This document shows, piece by piece, positions 59,736 through 64,000 of a stretch of DNA of 64,000 nt (the stretch's first letter is position 1; every line of letters starts with the position of its first letter). The stretch covers positions 1-64,000 of the forward strand of contig CADBEN010000007.1 of NCBI GenBank assembly GCA_902793685.1, read 5' to 3'. The notes beneath the pieces were generated by a model. The model made no database searches and was not told where the DNA came from. It saw only the letters and a program-made list of their open reading frames with translations. Origin of the DNA: an uncultured Lachnospiraceae bacterium. GTDB taxonomy: Bacteria > Bacillota > Clostridia > Lachnospirales > Lachnospiraceae. Made by a program: the position numbers and the translations under genes.

Positions 59736-59767
59736 GTTTCTCTCTCCTCCGCAGCTCCTTTTTGAAA

Positions 59768-59797
59768 GGAAACTGCCCGGGAGACCGGGCAGTTTCC
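59768..59797 (-). terminator. Terminator after araR
   Basis: GGAAACTGCCCGG (59768-59780) pairs with CCGGGCAGTTTCC (59785-59797), a perfect 13-bp stem with a GAGA loop. On the minus strand it is followed by TTTCAAAAAGG. It lies between araR and the small membrane gene. Confidence 0.82.
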
Positions 59798-59822
59798 TCC
59801 GGATGCGCATTTTTTAACTCTT

Positions 59823-60950
59823 TTAAGCTGTATCGATCTTCGGAAGGATCAGCGGCTTCACGGAATCACGCTCGCAGACCTCCGTCTCAAACAGATAGTT
59901 TCCGTCCGCCGTCGGATCATCGATCATTTTCAGAAGGTTTTCCGCGGCTTTCTTCCCAAGATCGAACTTGGGATGCGGGAATGTGGTGATCGGCACCTCC
60001 GCCATGGCGGCGATGTCAGCATCATCCATTCCGATCAGGGAAATGTCTTCCGGAACCCGGATCCCGTGTTTTTTCAGTACCGCCGTCAGAGCATAGGCTA
60101 CCTGGTCGTTATAGCAGACCACTGCGGTGCATCCATGGATCCTCTCCAGAAGGTACGGAGCGAACTTTTCTATTTCCTGCATCGCCACTGTGTCGATCCA
60201 GAACACGGAACGCTCGTCGACGCCCCGGCCAATGGTCCGCATACACTCTGCGTAGCCCTGATAGCGGAGCCGTCCCTGTCCGTCGTCCGCCTTGAAGATC
60301 CCCGCGATCTTCCTGTGTCCGCGGTCCACCAGATACTGTGTCGCCTTGAAGGCCATGCGCGGATCATTCAGCGAGACCAGCGGATACGGGAGTCCCGGAT
60401 AAGCTGCATTGATGAACAGGATCGGGACTCCAAGGCCGGAAAGCCTTGAAAAATATCTGAAATTCGGATTCGGAAGCGCGCTCTTCACAGCCTCGACGAT
60501 CAGTCCGTCGATCCGGTCCGAGCTCACCATCTTTTCAAGCAGTTCCCGCTCCCTGTGGATCTTGTTGCCGGTAAAACAAAGCTGCATGACATAACCGCTG
60601 CGGACCAGCACCTGTTCAATGCCCCGCACCGTGTTCGGAAAGATGTATCCGTCCACATAGGTGCTCATGACGGCAATGGTTCCGTGATGCCGGTTCCTTC
60701 CGGGATGAAGCCCGGTGCCCGCGGTCCTTCCGCCGACCGGCCCGATATAGGTGCCGCTGCCGCGGACCCTGGAAACCAGCCGGTCCGCCGCCAGGACGTC
60801 AATGGCATGACGCGCTGTCTGACGGCTGACGCGGAATTTCTCTGCAAGTTCATTCTCGGACGGGAGGCGGTCGCCTGCCTTCAGCTTTCCCTCGGCAAGC
60901 TCTGCCTTGATCCAGTCGACAATATCGAGGTATTTCAACTGTTGTTTCAA
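59823..60950 (-). CDS. araR: GntR-LacI hybrid transcriptional regulator AraR
   Basis: A 375-aa repressor. An N-terminal GntR winged helix (about 1-70: LKAGDRLPSENELAEKFRVSRQTARHAIDVL) is fused to a LacI/periplasmic-binding-type ligand domain (about 90-375). This architecture is characteristic of Firmicutes AraR, which leaves DNA on binding L-arabinose. The start codon is TTG at 60948-60950; no ATG is nearby and GGCGGG lies about 9 nt upstream. It is 45 nt downstream of the permease gene and so probably part of the transport operon. No AraR operator was confidently found. Confidence 0.9.
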   Translation of the reverse strand: MKQQLKYLDIVDWIKAELAEGKLKAGDRLPSENELAEKFRVSRQTARHAIDVLAADRLVSRVRGSGTYIGPVGGRTAGTGLHPGRNRHHGTIAVMSTYVDGYIFPNTVRGIEQVLVRSGYVMQLCFTGNKIHRERELLEKMVSSDRIDGLIVEAVKSALPNPNFRYFSRLSGLGVPILFINAAYPGLPYPLVSLNDPRMAFKATQYLVDRGHRKIAGIFKADDGQGRLRYQGYAECMRTIGRGVDERSVFWIDTVAMQEIEKFAPYLLERIHGCTAVVCYNDQVAYALTAVLKKHGIRVPEDISLIGMDDADIAAMAEVPITTFPHPKFDLGKKAAENLLKMIDDPTADGNYLFETEVCERDSVKPLILPKIDTA

Positions 60951-60995
60951 AATGATACCCGCCTTTCCGGAAAACTCCGGCCGGTCTGAGCGTGA

Positions 60996-62162
60996 TTACT
61001 TCTTGCGCTTGGAAACAAGGTCCGCAGTAACTGCGCCCAGAAGAACTGCGCCTTTGACGATCTTCTGGATATCAGTTGACCAGCCGTACAGAGACATACC
61101 GTTGTTCAGGATACCCATGATGAATGCACCGACGACTGCACCGATGATGGTTCCGATACCGCCGCTGGTTGCCGCGCCGCCGATGTAGCAGGATGCGATT
61201 GCGTCCATCTCGAATCCGTCACCGGCCTTCGGGGTGGAGGAAGCGTTTCTTGCGGAAAGGACGATGCCGGCGATCGCAGACAGGACACCCATGTTCGTGT
61301 AGACCCAGAAGAAGACCTTCTCGGTGTTGATACCGGAAAGCTTTGCAGCCTTCGCGTTGCCGCCGAGGGCGTAGATCTGGCGTCCGGCGACCGTCTTGCT
61401 GGTCAGGAAGTGATAGAATCCGACCAGGATGGCCATGATCAGAAGAACGAAGGGCAGGCCGTTGTAGCGTGCCAGCTTGTAGAAGAAGAACCAGACGACA
61501 AAGAGGATAACTGCGTTCTTCGCAATGATCTGCCATGTCGGGTTCTGGGCGAAGCCGTACTTCTTCTTGGTGGCGATGTCTCTCAGCTCAGCCATGACGA
61601 TGAGAACGGAAATAACCGCCGCAACAATGATGCAGATCAGGTCCAGCGTACCGCCGCCGAAGGGGATCTTGATGGTGGGCAGGAATCCGGAACCGATGAA
61701 AGTATATTCCTTGGGCAGCGGGCCCTTGGTCTGTGCTTTCAGCAGGGTGTAGGTCAGGCCGCGGAACATCAGCATGGTGGCCAGGGTGACGATGAAGGGC
61801 GGGATCGCAAGCTTGGAAACGAAGAATCCGACGAATGCGCCTGCCGCAAGGCCGATGGCCAGAGCTGCGATGATAGCGACGAACATGTTCATCTTGTAGT
61901 CGACCATCATGATGCCTGCGACTGCACCGGTGCAGGCAACGACGGAACCGACGCCCAGGTCGATGTTACCGGTCAGGACGCAGAGGAGCATACCGACTGC
62001 AAGGATGACGACGTATCCGTTCTGCATGATCAGGTTGTTGATGTTTGCCGGGGAGGTATTCTTTCCGCCGGTCAGGATCGCGAAGATGACGAACACCGCG
62101 ACCAGGGCAATGACCATGCCGTACTGCTTCATATCAAGATTGACTGTCTTTTTGTTTTCCAT
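60996..62162 (-). CDS. mmsB: Multiple-monosaccharide ABC transporter permease (MmsB/GguB type)
   Basis: A 388-aa permease of the RbsC/XylH/GguB group, with about ten hydrophobic segments. The typical LCVLTGNIDLGVGSVVACTGAVAG segment and the cytoplasmic loop ALGGNAKAAKLSGINTEKV (EAA-like) are clear; the C-terminal GNGMSLYGWS is replaced by ILNNGMSLYGWSTDIQKIVKG. It forms the membrane channel with the ATPase encoded upstream. GGAAAGGAAG precedes the ATG. The location in the arabinose locus suggests L-arabinose as substrate; related systems also carry glucose, galactose and xylose. Confidence 0.92.
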   Translation of the reverse strand: MENKKTVNLDMKQYGMVIALVAVFVIFAILTGGKNTSPANINNLIMQNGYVVILAVGMLLCVLTGNIDLGVGSVVACTGAVAGIMMVDYKMNMFVAIIAALAIGLAAGAFVGFFVSKLAIPPFIVTLATMLMFRGLTYTLLKAQTKGPLPKEYTFIGSGFLPTIKIPFGGGTLDLICIIVAAVISVLIVMAELRDIATKKKYGFAQNPTWQIIAKNAVILFVVWFFFYKLARYNGLPFVLLIMAILVGFYHFLTSKTVAGRQIYALGGNAKAAKLSGINTEKVFFWVYTNMGVLSAIAGIVLSARNASSTPKAGDGFEMDAIASCYIGGAATSGGIGTIIGAVVGAFIMGILNNGMSLYGWSTDIQKIVKGAVLLGAVTADLVSKRKK

Positions 62163-62182
62163 GATTTCTTCCTTTCCCTGGC

Positions 62183-63745
62183 TCAGGCATTCTGGCCGCT
62201 CGCCGCATTATCTGCCATGATGAACTTCATGATGCCTTCCTGCGAAACATTCTCACTGTCGACCTCGCCCGCGATGTGTCCGTTGTTGATAACGTAGACA
62301 CGGTCGCAGGTACCGATGATCTCGGGAAGTTCGGAGGAAATGACGATCACTGCCTTGCCTGCCTTGGCAAGCTCATTGATGACACAGTAGATCTCATACT
62401 TCGCGCCGACGTCGATGCCTCGGGTCGGCTCATCCAGAATCAGGACATCCGGCTGTGTAAGCATCCACTTTGCCAGGAAAACCTTCTGCTGGTTTCCACC
62501 GGAAAGGGATCCGACAGCCAGGTTGATCGATGCCGTCTTGACGTTGATGCGCTTTCTGTACTCTTCCGCCGCAATAACTTCGTCGTTTGCGTTCACGACA
62601 CCGTTCTTGGAGAAGAAATCCGACAGAGCTGCCAGCGTCATGTTCCTCTTCACGGAATCGATGAGGATCAGTCCGTACTCCTTACGGCTCTCGGACACGT
62701 ACGCCAGCTTCGCCTCGATGGCCTGGCGCACATTGTTCATGTGCACTTCCTTGCCGTTGATGAAGGTCTGGCCGGAGATCTTCTGTCCCCAGCTGTGGCC
62801 GAAGAGGCTCATGGCGAGCTCGGTGCGGCCGGCGCCCATCAGTCCCGCGAGGCCGACGACCTCGCCCTTGCGGACCTGCAGGTTGACGTTCTGGATGAAG
62901 TGACGCTCCGGATCCTCGGGGTGATAGACGTTCCAGTCCTTGACCTCGAAGATGACATCGCCGATGGGGCAGTCCTCGCGCTTCGGATAACGGTTGGTGA
63001 GCTCACGTCCGACCATGCCCTTGATGATGCGGTCTTCGTTGATCTCGCCGCGCTCCTTGTCCAGCGTCTCGATGGACTGGCCGTCGCGGATGACCGTGAT
63101 GCGGTCCGCAACGTAGCTGATCTCGTTCAGCTTATGGGAGATAATGATGCAGGTAACGCCCTGCTTCTTGAGCTCAAGCATGATGTCAAGCAGATGCTTT
63201 GACTCTTCATCGTTCAGTGCCGCGGTGGGCTCGTCCAGGATCAGAAGCTCGACCTTCTTTGCCAGAGCCTTCGCGATCTCGATGAGCTGCTGCTTGCCGA
63301 CACCCAGGGTGTTGACGGGAGCGTCGATGTGCTCGTGGGGAAGTCCGACCTCCGCCAGCATTTCCTGGGCTCTCTGACGGGTCTTCGTCCAGTCGATCAC
63401 GCCCTTGGCGCTGCACTGTTCATTTCCGAGGAAAACATTCTCCGCGATGGAGAGGTAGGGGCTCAGCGCCAGCTCCTGGTGGATGATAACGATACCCTTC
63501 GCCTCACTGTCCTTCAGGTTGTGGAACTGACAGACTTCGCCTTTGTAGACGACATCACCCGTGTAGGTTCCGTAGGGCCAGACACCGGACAGAACATTCA
63601 TCAGTGTGGATTTTCCGGCGCCGTTTTCTCCGCAGAGGGCGTGGATCTCTCCCTTTCTCACCTTGATGTTGACATCGTTCAGTGCCTTGACGCCGGAGAA
63701 TTCCTTGGTGATGTGATTCATTTCCAGAATATACTCTTCGGCCAT
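62183..63745 (-). CDS. mmsA: Multiple-monosaccharide ABC transporter ATP-binding protein (MmsA/GguA type)
   Basis: A 520-aa ATPase with two fused ABC domains, as in RbsA/XylG/GguA. The first half has Walker [10 protein letters not shown], signature [18 protein letters not shown] and Walker [12 protein letters not shown]. The second half has a degenerate Walker A (GLMGAGRTE), the signature [17 protein letters not shown] and Walker [15 protein letters not shown]. Asymmetric second P-loops are normal for this group. It is 20 nt upstream of the permease gene and downstream of a substrate-binding protein gene, from which it is separated by a terminator at 63776-63810. Confidence 0.95.
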   Translation of the reverse strand: MAEEYILEMNHITKEFSGVKALNDVNIKVRKGEIHALCGENGAGKSTLMNVLSGVWPYGTYTGDVVYKGEVCQFHNLKDSEAKGIVIIHQELALSPYLSIAENVFLGNEQCSAKGVIDWTKTRQRAQEMLAEVGLPHEHIDAPVNTLGVGKQQLIEIAKALAKKVELLILDEPTAALNDEESKHLLDIMLELKKQGVTCIIISHKLNEISYVADRITVIRDGQSIETLDKERGEINEDRIIKGMVGRELTNRYPKREDCPIGDVIFEVKDWNVYHPEDPERHFIQNVNLQVRKGEVVGLAGLMGAGRTELAMSLFGHSWGQKISGQTFINGKEVHMNNVRQAIEAKLAYVSESRKEYGLILIDSVKRNMTLAALSDFFSKNGVVNANDEVIAAEEYRKRINVKTASINLAVGSLSGGNQQKVFLAKWMLTQPDVLILDEPTRGIDVGAKYEIYCVINELAKAGKAVIVISSELPEIIGTCDRVYVINNGHIAGEVDSENVSQEGIMKFIMADNAASGQNA

Positions 63746-63775
63746 GCTTTTACTCCTTTACTGTGCTTTATCATG

Positions 63776-63810
63776 AAAAACCGGGGCGGCGGCCTTCTGC
63801 CGCCGCCCCG
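63776..63810 (-). terminator. Attenuating terminator between the binding-protein gene and mmsA
   Basis: CGGGGCGGCGGC (63782-63793) pairs with GCCGCCGCCCCG (63799-63810). On the minus strand the stem is followed by GGTTTTTCATG. Such terminators let the binding protein be made in excess over the ATPase and permease. Confidence 0.9.
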
Positions 63811-63846
63811 CTGATTCATAGCGTTTCAGATGCTGCTTTCGGATAA

Positions 63847-64000
63847 TTACTGAGCGAGCTGATCTGCGGTGTAGTATCCGCCGTCAACGATGATCTCCTG
63901 CAGGTTGTCCTTGTCGACTGCGACCGGAGTGCAGAGGTAGGACGGAACAACGATCTTGCCGTTGTTGTATTGTTCGGTGTCGTTGATCTCCGGCTCGGAA
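63847..64000 (-). CDS. Sugar ABC transporter substrate-binding protein, C-terminal fragment
   Basis: The last 51 residues of a protein that continues past the window edge. The frame ends with [34 protein letters not shown] and TAA at 63847-63849. This matches the C terminus of ChvE/XylF-type periplasmic-like sugar-binding proteins, and position upstream of mmsA/mmsB fits. The N terminus (probably lipoprotein) is outside the window. Confidence 0.85.
   Translation of the reverse strand, partial: SEPEINDTEQYNNGKIVVPSYLCTPVAVDKDNLQEIIVDGGYYTADQLAQ

Overview
The window looks like a chromosome segment of a GC-rich Gram-positive Clostridia member, most likely Lachnospiraceae. The evidence is AGGAGG-type ribosome binding sites, a long Gram-positive-type SRP RNA, DUF4250/DUF5711/DUF1858 genes, lipoproteins with Thr/Ala/Glu linkers, a GntR-LacI type AraR, and no outer-membrane genes. 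No phage, IS element, CRISPR array or tRNA was seen.

Layout. Bases 1-250 are the promoter and leader of a minus-strand rRNA operon, and the 16S gene starts at the window edge. ttcA, a secreted cell-wall-binding-like protein and cvpA follow. A replication/repair block (TPR protein, recR, ybaB, dnaX) is transcribed leftwards, with the SRP RNA gene ffs upstream of dnaX. From 9.1 to 20.7 kb lies the most unusual region: two plus-strand TIR-domain membrane proteins (one with a long TPR tail) are divergent from a minus-strand operon. That operon encodes a membrane/double-Rossmann/RyR-domain protein, a TVGYGD potassium-channel/RCK/RyR protein and a very large secreted transglutaminase-like protein. 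I read this as a membrane-centred sensing or defence module, by inference only.

20.7-38 kb holds tadA, a two-component system, a four-gene minus operon (coiled-coil membrane protein, DUF5711, ROK kinase, metallo-beta-lactamase fold), mtnN, murG, a SprT/YgjP-type peptidase, a 2-hydroxycarboxylate transporter, a phosphoesterase, a phosphatase, a repeat-bearing secreted protein, an RNA methyltransferase coupled to a 59-aa DUF4250 gene, and a lipoprotein. 38-48 kb is mainly accessory: a repeat lipoprotein, a homocysteine-methyltransferase-like enzyme, a GH32 enzyme, TauE, GNAT, a 21-codon mini-gene, an AraC regulator with a MATE pump, and a PF06541 membrane protein.

48-64 kb is metabolic: a DUF1858 protein, a glycogen-debranching-type GH13, a uracil/xanthine permease, a cobalamin-riboswitch-controlled lipoprotein CbiK, a tannase-like lipoprotein, and an L-arabinose locus read leftwards (sugar-binding protein, MmsA-type ATPase, MmsB-type permease, araR, small membrane protein, araA, araB), punctuated by internal terminators.
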